This document shows positions 51,490 through 60,545 of a stretch of DNA of 64,000 nt, in pieces. Position numbers and translations under genes: made by a program. How positions within the stretch are numbered: position 1 is the stretch's first letter; each line of letters opens with the position of its first letter. The notes under the pieces were generated by a model. That model was given only the letters and a program-made list of their open reading frames with translations. It was not told where the DNA came from and did not search any database. The DNA comes from Prevotellaceae bacterium UBA1746 (GTDB lineage Bacteria; Bacteroidota; Bacteroidia; Bacteroidales; Bacteroidaceae). The stretch covers positions 32,077-96,076 of the forward strand of contig DCHS01000035.1 of NCBI GenBank assembly GCA_002314875.1, in the 5' to 3' direction.

Positions 51490-54243
51490 TTAGTTTGCGA
51501 TGGTGGGAGTGGGATAGAGACGGTCGGTCTTGGACTCGTTGAGATGACGGCAATAGAACATGTCGTGGAGCATTTCCTCAGAGAGGGGCTTGAGGGTACC
51601 GTCGTCTTCGAGAGCCTTCATATCGGCCTTGAATTCGTCGTACATCTCCTGTGTCATGACATAGTTGTAATTGCCGTAGTCACCGATACGGTAAGCACCG
51701 ATACGGAACCAACCCCACTTCTCGAAGAAATCGAAGAGGTTGTAGCCATAGAGACGGCTGCACTTACGGACATAGTTCAATGCGAAGGGAAGACCATTGT
51801 CCTCACGGCTTGCATTACCCTTGTTCAGGTAATTGTAGTTCGTTGTCTCGTTAGCCCATACAGAGTTCGGGAAGGTGCTCTTGAGGAGGCTGTAACCAGG
51901 CTGGCCACCAACGGTCTTGTTCTGGTTCTGAGCAGCAGCGATGAGTTCATACTTGTCAATACCGTCCTTCTTTTCGATATCTGAACCACCTTCGTTTTCC
52001 TGGCGGCGGAGGGCTTCGAAGAGATCGGGATAGAAGTCGAGGTACTTACCACCGTCCTTCTCGAGATAGATCTTAGCGTAGTTTCCAACGAGGATGAAGG
52101 GAGCGAGGAGGTCGCCGACACCGGTATCCCAGATGGAGAGACCGCGACTCATATTGTCGTTGAGGTTATAGATTACGCTATCCTTTTCTGCGAGACAAGC
52201 ATTGCGGAGACCCTTTGAATAGCTGTAGTTTGAACTACTGCTGTTTGCCCAGGTATAGATGTCATGACGACGACGGCTGACGATATTGCCGTTAACGAGG
52301 TCAACTTCATAACCGTTGTCACCGGACTTGGTAGGCATCACCTTTTCCCAGAAGAACTTACGACCCTGATCCCAGCTTGAACGCTCATAGAGATAACCCA
52401 TGTGCATTACATTGAAATAAGAGAAGATGTTGTTGGAAACTTCTCCGAGACCACCCCAGCAGAGGTAGGGAGTCATCTGGTGCTGATGTCCCCATTCGTG
52501 AGAGAGCCCCCAGATAGCATCGTTATCGTTATACATCAAGGTCTGGCAGTTGAGGACGCGGCTTTCCTGATCATGGTGGAAACTTACGCCGAAGCCACCC
52601 TGGAACATATAATAGGTGTAGTTCACATAGGCCATGGTGCGGTTACGGGGTACGCGATTGTACTTTTCGAAACCGATTTCACGATGTTCCCAGGTAATGA
52701 GGGAGTCGAGGACATTGATGAACTGGCGATAACCGTTGGCCTTTCCGTCGCTGGCCTTGCAGTAGTCATAGAGACCCTTGGCAGTCCAAACAGAGTGAAC
52801 GCGCTTACCCCATACGTCCATACAGGTGTTCTTGGCATTCTTGCAGAGTTCCTTCATTTCGGCGTTGCTCTTTTCAGGAGAAAGATAACCGTTGACTTCG
52901 CCGTTTACAAAGTGAACCTTGATGTTGGGAAGATTGTCTGCATCATCATTATAATAGCAGATGTAGGCGAGACCATCGTACTGGGCTGCGGGAATACCGG
53001 TGTAGGAGAGGATGTTTTCGTAATCGATGACATTGAGACCGTTACGGAGTGAATAGGTCTGGGTTGAAGGACCACTACCGTCGAAGTTGCCACCTTCCTT
53101 ACCAGTCCACCATGCGGTAACAGCAAGGCTTACGCTGCAACCTTCGGGAATACCGCTGACTACGATGGCATGCTTGCCCTTGCCGACATTGATACCGGTA
53201 ACACCGGCGCGCTGGTCGTAGAGTTTGCCGGGAGCCTTCCACATATCGGAGAGGGTCTGAACGGGGATGAAGCACTCGTATTCAGCAACACGGTACTTGG
53301 TATCGTACTTACCTTCGAAGAGCTGGACAGCGAGGGACTTCACAAAGGGATTCTCGATGTTGTCGATGTCTGCCTGGGTAACACCGGGACGGAGAGTTGA
53401 ATAAACATCGTCACCGAAGATACTCAGTTCTTCCTTGAGGTCGGTGTTCTCTGCCATAAACTTCATTTCTGCACAGCAAATCTGATCCTGACCACCATTC
53501 TGCATCTTGAACTGGATGGAGGTGACATTTTCACGGATATCATTGGGAAGAAGGATGGAGTGGCTGCCGCCGTCCTTACCCCAGTTGAAGCTGCCGACGA
53601 GGGTGTAGGTGCTTTCACCGGTGTGCTTGATGTAGAGATCGAGGTCACCGGGGGTACCATTGCCGGCACCACTACCCTGGCGGGGAACATAGTCGATGTA
53701 GTCGATATGCTTGCCAGTGGTGAAGTTGTAGGTCATGGTCAAAGGCCACTTAGTAGGAGATGAGGTTGACCAGGGGCTCTCGAAATAGGTATTTACATTG
53801 TTGTCATTGGTATATTCGATGCCGTTGCTGCCTTCGGTCTGGCTGGCCTTGCAACTGTTTGCGAGGATACGGGTGTCTTCAGGAAGGGAACCTACGCTCT
53901 CGTTACGAGTCTGCGTAATGTTCATCATCTGGTTCAAACCGATTTCTGCATTGGAGAAGGCAATGCTGGCAGTACGGTCACTACCGTAGTAGTTAGGACT
54001 TACATGGATGTAAACTGAACCATTCTGACCCTTGCGGACGGTAGCCCAGTCTGCCGTTGAGGTTACCTCGTAGGATACATTGGCATCAACGATGAAGCAA
54101 AGGGTACGCTCGCGGTAGTCAACGGTAGGATTGTGGGGAACGAGAATGGTGGGGATGTCGCTGTTGATGGCAGCAGAAACACGCACGGGGGCAAACATCA
54201 GTCCCACGAATGCACATGCCAAGATATACTTTAGAATTTTCAT
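51490..54243 (-). CDS. Secreted M60-family (enhancin/mucinase-like) metallopeptidase
   Basis: A 917-residue protein: signal peptide (1-25), a BACON-like beta domain (about 30-113), an F5/8 discoidin-like carbohydrate-binding domain (about 125-265), and a peptidase M60 domain (about 275-800). The gluzincin site is HEWGH (582-586) with Glu601 in GGLGEVSNN as third ligand. M60 enzymes cleave mucins and other O-glycosylated proteins, and BACON or discoidin modules help bind mucin. It probably acts on host glycoprotein at the surface; the host is an inference. It has no YDLxGR tail. The LRR gene ends 12 bases upstream, so the two are co-transcribed. Confidence 0.92.
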   Translation of the reverse strand: MKILKYILACAFVGLMFAPVRVSAAINSDIPTILVPHNPTVDYRERTLCFIVDANVSYEVTSTADWATVRKGQNGSVYIHVSPNYYGSDRTASIAFSNAEIGLNQMMNITQTRNESVGSLPEDTRILANSCKASQTEGSNGIEYTNDNNVNTYFESPWSTSSPTKWPLTMTYNFTTGKHIDYIDYVPRQGSGAGNGTPGDLDLYIKHTGESTYTLVGSFNWGKDGGSHSILLPNDIRENVTSIQFKMQNGGQDQICCAEMKFMAENTDLKEELSIFGDDVYSTLRPGVTQADIDNIENPFVKSLAVQLFEGKYDTKYRVAEYECFIPVQTLSDMWKAPGKLYDQRAGVTGINVGKGKHAIVVSGIPEGCSVSLAVTAWWTGKEGGNFDGSGPSTQTYSLRNGLNVIDYENILSYTGIPAAQYDGLAYICYYNDDADNLPNIKVHFVNGEVNGYLSPEKSNAEMKELCKNAKNTCMDVWGKRVHSVWTAKGLYDYCKASDGKANGYRQFINVLDSLITWEHREIGFEKYNRVPRNRTMAYVNYTYYMFQGGFGVSFHHDQESRVLNCQTLMYNDNDAIWGLSHEWGHQHQMTPYLCWGGLGEVSNNIFSYFNVMHMGYLYERSSWDQGRKFFWEKVMPTKSGDNGYEVDLVNGNIVSRRRHDIYTWANSSSSNYSYSKGLRNACLAEKDSVIYNLNDNMSRGLSIWDTGVGDLLAPFILVGNYAKIYLEKDGGKYLDFYPDLFEALRRQENEGGSDIEKKDGIDKYELIAAAQNQNKTVGGQPGYSLLKSTFPNSVWANETTNYNYLNKGNASREDNGLPFALNYVRKCSRLYGYNLFDFFEKWGWFRIGAYRIGDYGNYNYVMTQEMYDEFKADMKALEDDGTLKPLSEEMLHDMFYCRHLNESKTDRLYPTPTIAN

Positions 54244-54255
54244 AAGTGTCTGATG

Positions 54256-55683
54256 TTATTTGATAATGATTTTCTTTCCGTTCATAATATAGATACCACC
54301 CTGAGCCTGGTTTACGCGGCGACCCTGGAGGTCATAGGCTGCAGTGGTTTCTGTCTCTGCTTCAATGTTTTCAATTCCCTCTGCATTGGGATTAAGAACA
54401 GCGAAATGGTTGGTGTTGATGACGAGGTCGGGATAACCGGCATCGGTCAACTGCACGAAGAGGTCCTTGAATTCCTTCAGCACGGTGATCTTACCGCTGA
54501 CGAGGCTGTAGTCAAGGTCGGGGTGTGCCGCTGCTGCCTTTTCGAGGAGGCGGGCTTCACCGTTCTCTACGCTGTAAACGGCAAACTGTACACTGCTGCT
54601 GGTAGAACCTGCGGTGTGCTTGCTGAGGTCAAGCTGGTACTCGGTCTTGCTACGATCGCTGTAGGAGGGATTCATCGTCAACCAGGGAAGATAGCCTGAA
54701 CCCCATGAACCTTCGTGAAGACCCAAACCAGTGATATCGAGGTCTGCCTGAGGTGCATAGTTGAAATATACGCTGGGCTTATAGGCTGACTTGGGGAGAC
54801 TGCTGAAGGTCAACGCGTTGCCACCGCAGTCATACACCTGAAGAGCGGGCTTGTTGGGAAGTACCAGAGAGGAAGCACCGTTGTTGGCAATTGTCAGGGT
54901 GTTGATCTTGGTTGAAGCTGAGAGGTCGAGGCTGGACACTTCATTTTCATCGAGGAGCATCTGTTCGAGAGCGGGAAGACCTGTTTCGGGAAGATTCACC
55001 TTGGTGATGCTGTTGTTACGGGCATCGAGCAAGGAGAGGTTCGCAGGACCGGTCAAAGTCAGGGTGCTGATGGCATTGCCCTTGACTACCAAGGCGTCGA
55101 GACCGGTCATCTTGGTGAGGGTCAGAGTCTTGTAGTTGTTGTCAGCAAGATTGAGGTAGTTAAGGCCGGCTGAAGCGAAGGAGAATGAGGTCGCGGTGAT
55201 CTCATTGCCAGCGAGGTTCAGGGTCTCGAGGTTGGGTTGCTTGCTGGTACTCAGGGTTACGACCTTGAGGGCATTGTTGGCCACATTGAGGTCGCGGAGT
55301 TCGCTCAATTTGGAAACATCAATCGTTGCAAGACTGTTGTCCTGGAGATAGAGGCTTTCGAGTTCTGCAGCACCACTGAGGTCAATCGCTGTAAGACCGC
55401 TGTTTTCAGCAGAGAGCATGACAAGGCCCTTGGCTGCTTCCAGCGTGATGGTCTCACCAGCAACAGTGCCGGTGATTTCCTGAATACCGCCAACGGTTTC
55501 AGGAACATAACTGACGGGGGTTCCATTTCCCCAGTCAACGGTGACACCCGAACGTGTAGCATTGACAAGAAGCTTCATCTGGCTACCGACTGCATTGGAT
55601 GTCGTCATAACTACCTTCTGGCTATCTGCAGCAGCCGTCAGTGCAGCGCAGAGCAAGAGGGCAGAAAGAAAGGTTCGTTTCAT
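54256..55683 (-). CDS. Secreted leucine-rich-repeat protein with YDLxGR tail
   Basis: A 475-residue protein: signal peptide (MKRTFLSALLLCAALTAAA), about nine leucine-rich repeats of 21-23 residues (about 85-300, patterns such as LNLAGNEITATSF, LDARNNSITKVNLP), a beta-rich C-terminal region, and the tail AYDLQGRRVNQAQGG-IYIMNGKKIIIK, like the proteins at 9.7 and 34.5 kb. LRR surface proteins of this type often act in adhesion. It sits directly upstream of the M60 gene (12-base gap), suggesting they work on the same surface or host target. Confidence 0.85.
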   Translation of the reverse strand: MKRTFLSALLLCAALTAAADSQKVVMTTSNAVGSQMKLLVNATRSGVTVDWGNGTPVSYVPETVGGIQEITGTVAGETITLEAAKGLVMLSAENSGLTAIDLSGAAELESLYLQDNSLATIDVSKLSELRDLNVANNALKVVTLSTSKQPNLETLNLAGNEITATSFSFASAGLNYLNLADNNYKTLTLTKMTGLDALVVKGNAISTLTLTGPANLSLLDARNNSITKVNLPETGLPALEQMLLDENEVSSLDLSASTKINTLTIANNGASSLVLPNKPALQVYDCGGNALTFSSLPKSAYKPSVYFNYAPQADLDITGLGLHEGSWGSGYLPWLTMNPSYSDRSKTEYQLDLSKHTAGSTSSSVQFAVYSVENGEARLLEKAAAAHPDLDYSLVSGKITVLKEFKDLFVQLTDAGYPDLVINTNHFAVLNPNAEGIENIEAETETTAAYDLQGRRVNQAQGGIYIMNGKKIIIK

Positions 55684-55710
55684 TTATTGATAGTTAAAGA
55701 TAAAAATACT

Positions 55711-56811
55711 TTATAGTTGCTCCAAGTGCTCAACGAGGGCCTTGGAGAGGCTTTCGAAGGTTTCGGGCATGCGGTCTGGACGCAGGGCGCCGCGATAGGG
55801 GTTGTCGCTGGCGAGGGCAAGACGAATCTTTTCTGCGATTTCGTCTTCGTTCTCAGGGTCAACGAGGAAACCGTTACTTCCCTCCTCTATCAAGCACTGA
55901 CTGCCAGCGACCTTGGAGACGATGGCCATACAGCCACCGAGGAGAGCTTCGTTAACCACAGCACCGAAGGCTTCTTGATAACTGGCGAGGATGGAGCAGG
56001 TGGCGATATTGTACCAGGCATAGAGGACATCGCCTTCCAATCGTCCTGTGAAGATGATGTTGTCATGACCCTTTGCCAAAGCCTGGAGTCTTTCCTTCTC
56101 GCTGCCGTCGCCGACGATGACGAAACGGGCATCTTCGGGGGCAACTTTGAGAAAGGCGGGGATGACACGCTCGAGGTTCTTCAAATGGACCAGACGGCCG
56201 ACGAAGAGGAGGACGCGCTTGCCTTGCAGTTGGTATTGCTCGACGTACTGGTCGCTGAGGGGCAGGAGGCGCTGAAGGCGTTCGCGGGCTTTCACATCGT
56301 CTGAGATGATGGGGAAATAGTATCCGCGGCCGTAGCGTTGCTGATACCACGCAGCCACACGGGGCTCGACGTTGATAATCTCGTCCAACTGGGGAGCGAG
56401 AACATCGACTTCCTTCTTATGGCGCCAGGGGAAGAACTTCGGATCGGTGACCATCTTGTAACTGTCATCGACGAGGCTCACGATCTTGTATTTCCCTCGC
56501 GTCAGTATGCGGTGGAAGGCCGTTACGAACGCTGCCAGAAGGAATTCGTCAACGATGACGATGTCGGGCTTCGTTGCGGATATTTTCTTCCACACCGCCA
56601 AAGACCATCTGGCACTTCCCATCTCCTCCTTTATTATATATAAAGGGGTGAACTTGAATTGGCGTTCCAGTTGGGCATAGTCGAAGGACTGGTCCTTGAG
56701 GTTCCGCCAGTAAAGGCACACCTCGGCATCAAATCGCTCCGCCAGCGTATTGAACAAGTCAATGCGGTACGGAGCTATGATGGGATGAAAAACCAGTATC
56801 TTCTTTTTCAT
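55711..56811 (-). CDS. Glycosyltransferase family 4-type protein
   Basis: About 366 residues from Met at 56811 (MKKKILVFHPIIAPYRIDLF); the open frame continues 48 codons upstream through repeat DNA and is not likely translated. GT-B fold: N-terminal domain with RIDLFNTLAERFDAEVCLYW, C-terminal GT1/GT4 domain with KRVLLFVGRLVHLKNLERVI, FVIVGDGSEKERL and the EAFGAVVNEALLGG nucleotide-sugar Glu motif. It should transfer a sugar from a nucleotide donor to a surface glycan or lipid; donor unknown. It lies 27 bases upstream of the LRR gene, perhaps by chance in the same operon. Confidence 0.9.
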   Translation of the reverse strand: MKKKILVFHPIIAPYRIDLFNTLAERFDAEVCLYWRNLKDQSFDYAQLERQFKFTPLYIIKEEMGSARWSLAVWKKISATKPDIVIVDEFLLAAFVTAFHRILTRGKYKIVSLVDDSYKMVTDPKFFPWRHKKEVDVLAPQLDEIINVEPRVAAWYQQRYGRGYYFPIISDDVKARERLQRLLPLSDQYVEQYQLQGKRVLLFVGRLVHLKNLERVIPAFLKVAPEDARFVIVGDGSEKERLQALAKGHDNIIFTGRLEGDVLYAWYNIATCSILASYQEAFGAVVNEALLGGCMAIVSKVAGSQCLIEEGSNGFLVDPENEDEIAEKIRLALASDNPYRGALRPDRMPETFESLSKALVEHLEQL

Positions 56812-56822
56812 ATAATTAGTAC

Positions 56823-56868
56823 GCCCTGAAAGGGCATTGGCTTCCACAGCCCAGGGCAGCGCCCTGGG
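56823..56868. repeat. Extragenic palindromes (REP-like)
   Basis: GCCCT-GAA-AGGGC (56823-56835) and CCCAGGGC-AGC-GCCCTGGG (56850-56868). A third CGCCCTG half follows at 56891. It resembles repeat elements I recall from many Bacteroidetes intergenic regions. Confidence 0.7.
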
Positions 56869-56911
56869 TATTGTTTGATGTAGTAATCCACGCCCTGTAA
56901 GAGCAAAAGTC

Positions 56912-58279
56912 TTATTCTTCAACGGGCGTTTCGGGTTCTTCCTTCTTCTTACCAAGATACTCGGGAAGACTCATACCGACCTGGTCGAAGAGGTCGGAGA
57001 GAGGGGGAACGGCCTTCATGAGACCACTGACGAAATTCGCCGTGGAGGTCTTGCCATCGGCTGCACCATTTCCACCATCCCATACGGTGACCTTATCGAT
57101 GTTGATGCCCTTGATGGCCTCAACCTGGGTCTTGACGAGTTCGGGAAGTTTTTCGAGGAGAAGGAGGGTGTATGCCTTTGTGGCGTCACCACCGGCAGCC
57201 TGGATCATCTTGTCATAACCCTGAGCCTGCTTGGTGAGGATTTCGAAGAGACCCTTTGCCTCTGCCTCCATCTTGGCGAAGATAGCATCAGCCTCACCCT
57301 TCGCATTGACACGCTTCTGTTCAGCAGCAGCTTCTGCTTCGATGACAACTCTGCGCTTCTCAACTTCCTGGGCAACGAGGATGTTCGCCTGCTGGCTGGC
57401 ACGCTCACGTTCAGCACGGGCCAATTCAGCCTTCTGTTCTGCGGAATATGCTTCTTCCAAAGCCTTTGCCTGGGCTACCTTTTCAGCAGCAACGGCACGG
57501 CGCTGAGCCTCTGCTTCCTTTTCACGGCGGGCAGCATCGGAATTTGCAATTTCCACCTTTGCAGCATTTTCACCGGCAACAGCCTCAGCGTTGGCAGCGG
57601 AGGTACGGATACGGGTATCTTTCTGAGCTTCTGCACGACCGATTTCACCAATCTTCTCCTGCTCAGCAACCTTTACCTTAGCAGCATTGATAGCAGTAGC
57701 AGCGGCTTCCTGACCGAGGGCTTCGATATAGCCGCTCTCGTCCTTGATATCGGTAACGTTGACATTGATCAACTTCAGACCGACCTTCTTCAACTCGATC
57801 TCGACATTCTTCATGATGTTCTCCTGGAACTTGTCGCGGTCGCTGTTGAGTTCCTCGATGGACATTGAGGCGATAACGAGACGGAGCTGACCGAAGAGGA
57901 TATCTCGTGCCATCTCCTGAATTTCATTCGGGGTGAGGCCGAGGAGACGTTCAGCAGCGTTGTTCATAGAATCACCCTCTGTAGAGATACCGACGGTAAA
58001 GCGGCAGGGAACATCCACGCGGATATTCTGGCGGGAGAGGGCGTTCGTCAGATTGGCTTCAATGGAAATAGGGGTCAGACTCAGATAAGCATAGTCCTGG
58101 ATGATGGGCCATACGAAAGTACCGCCACCATGGATACACTTGGCACTACCACCGTGAGTCGTCGTACCATAGATAACGAGAATCTTGTCAGAGGGGCAAC
58201 GACGATAGCGGTTCAACAGAGCAGCAACGAGGACAACAGCCACGACCACTGCGATTACGGGAAGAATTGCAATTTCCAT
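56912..58279 (-). CDS. Flotillin-like SPFH-domain protein
   Basis: A 455-residue protein: N-terminal membrane segment (about 5-25), SPFH/PHB domain (about 30-200), then a long Ala/Glu-rich coiled coil (about 200-360, repeats such as AEAQKDTRIRTSAANAEAV) and a C-terminal flotillin region. Flotillins form membrane microdomain scaffolds. The NfeD-like gene is 23 bases upstream, the usual partner arrangement (YuaF-YuaG type). A palindrome in the shared leader suggests repression control. Confidence 0.92.
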   Translation of the reverse strand: MEIAILPVIAVVVAVVLVAALLNRYRRCPSDKILVIYGTTTHGGSAKCIHGGGTFVWPIIQDYAYLSLTPISIEANLTNALSRQNIRVDVPCRFTVGISTEGDSMNNAAERLLGLTPNEIQEMARDILFGQLRLVIASMSIEELNSDRDKFQENIMKNVEIELKKVGLKLINVNVTDIKDESGYIEALGQEAAATAINAAKVKVAEQEKIGEIGRAEAQKDTRIRTSAANAEAVAGENAAKVEIANSDAARREKEAEAQRRAVAAEKVAQAKALEEAYSAEQKAELARAERERASQQANILVAQEVEKRRVVIEAEAAAEQKRVNAKGEADAIFAKMEAEAKGLFEILTKQAQGYDKMIQAAGGDATKAYTLLLLEKLPELVKTQVEAIKGINIDKVTVWDGGNGAADGKTSTANFVSGLMKAVPPLSDLFDQVGMSLPEYLGKKKEEPETPVEE

Positions 58280-58302
58280 ATGATTAGTATTTAATTCTTA
58301 AT

Positions 58303-58881
58303 TCAAAATTCTTCATTCAAAATTTCCTCTACTTCTACCGTGGACTCATCGATGGCATTGATGATCTTCACCTTGGCGCCGGTGGGGATTTCGGTGGCGC
58401 TGGAAGCCTGGAGTTCGTGGAGCGATCCCTGCCAACTTACCTGGACCTTTCCCATCTCCTGACCACCGGGGATGCGGAGATAGACTTCTGCTACACTGCC
58501 GATGACAGCGGAGGTGCGGAAAGTATTGTCCTTTCCCAATTTGAGGACCTGACGGAGGAGGAAGGCGATGAGGAACATAAAGATGACACCCACGGCAATT
58601 GCGATGACAGCGAGGATGGCCTTATTATCTATTGCGGGATAGAAGAGGGCTCCCGTCCATCCGAAACCGAGGAGGAAGCATACAACAGTCTTGATGGAAA
58701 CGAGGTTCAGGCCGTCGGCATCGAAATCGACATCGCCGCCGCTGAAATCAGCATCGGTATCAAAACCCATGAAAAGGATAATCGCCTGGATGGCGAAGAC
58801 AACGCTGCTGACGAGGGCGAGGGCCCAGTAAATCATCTCCATAGCGTCTGCGTTGTGAATCATGTCTTGAAATTCGTTCAT
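58303..58881 (-). CDS. NfeD-like membrane protein (flotillin partner)
   Basis: A 192-residue protein with three hydrophobic segments (about 16-38, 60-85, 88-112) and a C-terminal OB-fold domain (about 120-190, SAVIGSVAEVYLRIPGGQEMGKVQV). It matches short NfeD/YuaF-type proteins that pair with flotillins and are thought to act in membrane protein quality or fluidity control. It starts the operon, about 140 bases after a near-consensus promoter. Confidence 0.87.
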   Translation of the reverse strand: MNEFQDMIHNADAMEMIYWALALVSSVVFAIQAIILFMGFDTDADFSGGDVDFDADGLNLVSIKTVVCFLLGFGWTGALFYPAIDNKAILAVIAIAVGVIFMFLIAFLLRQVLKLGKDNTFRTSAVIGSVAEVYLRIPGGQEMGKVQVSWQGSLHELQASSATEIPTGAKVKIINAIDESTVEVEEILNEEF

Positions 58882-58997
58882 ATTATTAAATTTAGTGATA
58901 AACGTGAGGGGGAAAGGTGAAAACGATTTGTATCCCCATCGGTAAGTTGTACCGTACTCTTTATAGGATGGGGGGAAAAACGATCATTCCATCCATC

Positions 58998-59059
58998 AGT
59001 ACAGTATACTGTACTCATTATTTGGGTGCTAAGGTAGGGAAAAGGCGAGAAAACTCCAA
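58998..59059 (-). promoter_or_regulatory. nfeD-flotillin promoter and candidate operator
   Basis: On the minus strand TTG (59057-59059), 20 bases, TACCTTAG (59029-59036, one mismatch). The perfect 18-bp palindrome AGTACAGTATACTGTACT (58998-59015) lies just after the predicted start site. A diverged copy of this segment, with GGTA-N5-TACC at 58941-58953, lies further into the leader. Confidence 0.6.
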
Positions 59060-59060
59060 G

Positions 59061-59106
59061 AAAAAACGGACAAATCAACACTTTTTCGTGCTGAACTGTC
59101 CGTTTT
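59061..59106 (-). terminator. Terminator of the gltBD operon
   Basis: Outer stem AAAACGGACA/TGTCCGTTTT (59063-59072 with 59097-59106) around an inner GCAC/GTG hairpin, with T tract on the minus strand. Confidence 0.8.
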
Positions 59107-59140
59107 GTATGTTCCCAGTTACCAAGCAGGGCTGATAACG

Positions 59141-60520
59141 CTATTTTTCTTTGAAAAATTTATCGATGGCTTCGGCGGTTTTGCGTCCACTGGCAATAGC
59201 GCGAACAACGAGAGAAGCTCCCGATCCCGCATCACCGGCAACGAAGACATTCTTCGGGAAGTCAGGAAGTTGCGGCTTGAGGAATCCCATAGCGAGGAAG
59301 ACGATATCGGCATCGATGACCTCCTTCTTGCCATCCAACTTCATGATGGGACGACCACCCTCAGGATTGGGTTCCCAGATGACTCCCTCCACTTCAACAC
59401 CTTTGACACGACCTTTGGAATCGCCGATGAACTGGTTGGTATTGAGGAGCCAACGACGCTCACAACCTTCCTCATGGCTGGAGGTAGTCTTGAGGATGAC
59501 GGGCCAGTTGGGCCAGGGAGTTCCTGGATTGTGACCCACAGGAGGTTTCGGCATAATCTCAATCTGCGTAACACTCACCGCACCCTGACGATGAGCGGTA
59601 CCGATACAGTCGCTACCGGTATCACCACCACCGATGACGAGGACACGCTTGTTCTTTGCCGTCACACGCTCCTCCTTGCCAAATTCGATGCCCGCCAACA
59701 CACGGTTCTGCTGGGAGAGGAGTTCGAGGGCGAGATGGACACCTTTGAGTTCACGGCCAGGGACATTGAGATCGCGGGCGGTGGGAGTTCCCGTGCTGAC
59801 AACATAGGCGTCGAAGCCGTCGAGGATGGCATTCTCATCGCTGAAGTCGCCCTTCGCCAATTTGTCAAGGGAGACAGGACTGTCATAAACGAATTTCACA
59901 CCCTCGTCCATCATGACACGGATACGGCGGTCGATGACCTTCTTGTTGAGTTTGAAGTTGGGGATACCGTAGCGGAGGAGACCGCCAGCGGCTTCATTCT
60001 TCTCAACGACTGTCACCTCATAGCCTTTGAGATTCAGCTGGTTGGCAGCGGCGAGACCTGCAGGACCAGCGCCGATGACAGCGACGCGCTTGCCGTTGCG
60101 TTCCGGGTGTTCAATGGTGACATAGCCCTCCTGATAAGCACGTTCAGCGATGGCACATTCGTTCTCACGGTTCGTCACCGCCTCACCGGTAGTGAGATAG
60201 AGGACGCAGGACTTCTCGCAGAGGGCGGGACAGATACGGCCCGTAAATTCGGGGAAGTCGTTCGTTTTCTTTAAAAGTTTGTAGGCCCGTTCCCATTCGC
60301 CGTGGTAGAGGGCATCGTTCCATTCCGGATCTTTGTTGCCGAGGGGGCATGCCCAGTGGCAGAAGGGTACGCCGCAGTCCATACAGCGGCTCGCCTGTTC
60401 CTGGCGGTCACGGGTATTGAGGGTTTGTTCCACTTCACCGAAGTCGTGGATACGGTCATTGACGGGGCGGTAACCGGCCTCCTTGCGAGGCACAGTCAGA
60501 AATGCTTTAGGGTTTCCCAT
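59141..60520 (-). CDS. gltD: Glutamate synthase small subunit
   Basis: A 459-residue flavoprotein. N-terminal 4Fe-4S domain (CMDCGVPFCHWACPLGN and CEKSC), then an FAD-binding domain (VAVIGAGPAGLAAANQL) and NADPH-binding site (VLVIGGGDTGSDCIG). It delivers electrons from NADPH to GltB for glutamate synthesis. It follows gltB by 25 bases and precedes the operon terminator. Confidence 0.96.
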   Translation of the reverse strand: MGNPKAFLTVPRKEAGYRPVNDRIHDFGEVEQTLNTRDRQEQASRCMDCGVPFCHWACPLGNKDPEWNDALYHGEWERAYKLLKKTNDFPEFTGRICPALCEKSCVLYLTTGEAVTNRENECAIAERAYQEGYVTIEHPERNGKRVAVIGAGPAGLAAANQLNLKGYEVTVVEKNEAAGGLLRYGIPNFKLNKKVIDRRIRVMMDEGVKFVYDSPVSLDKLAKGDFSDENAILDGFDAYVVSTGTPTARDLNVPGRELKGVHLALELLSQQNRVLAGIEFGKEERVTAKNKRVLVIGGGDTGSDCIGTAHRQGAVSVTQIEIMPKPPVGHNPGTPWPNWPVILKTTSSHEEGCERRWLLNTNQFIGDSKGRVKGVEVEGVIWEPNPEGGRPIMKLDGKKEVIDADIVFLAMGFLKPQLPDFPKNVFVAGDAGSGASLVVRAIASGRKTAEAIDKFFKEK

Positions 60521-60545
60521 ATATTATTCTAGTGCGCTGCACCTA

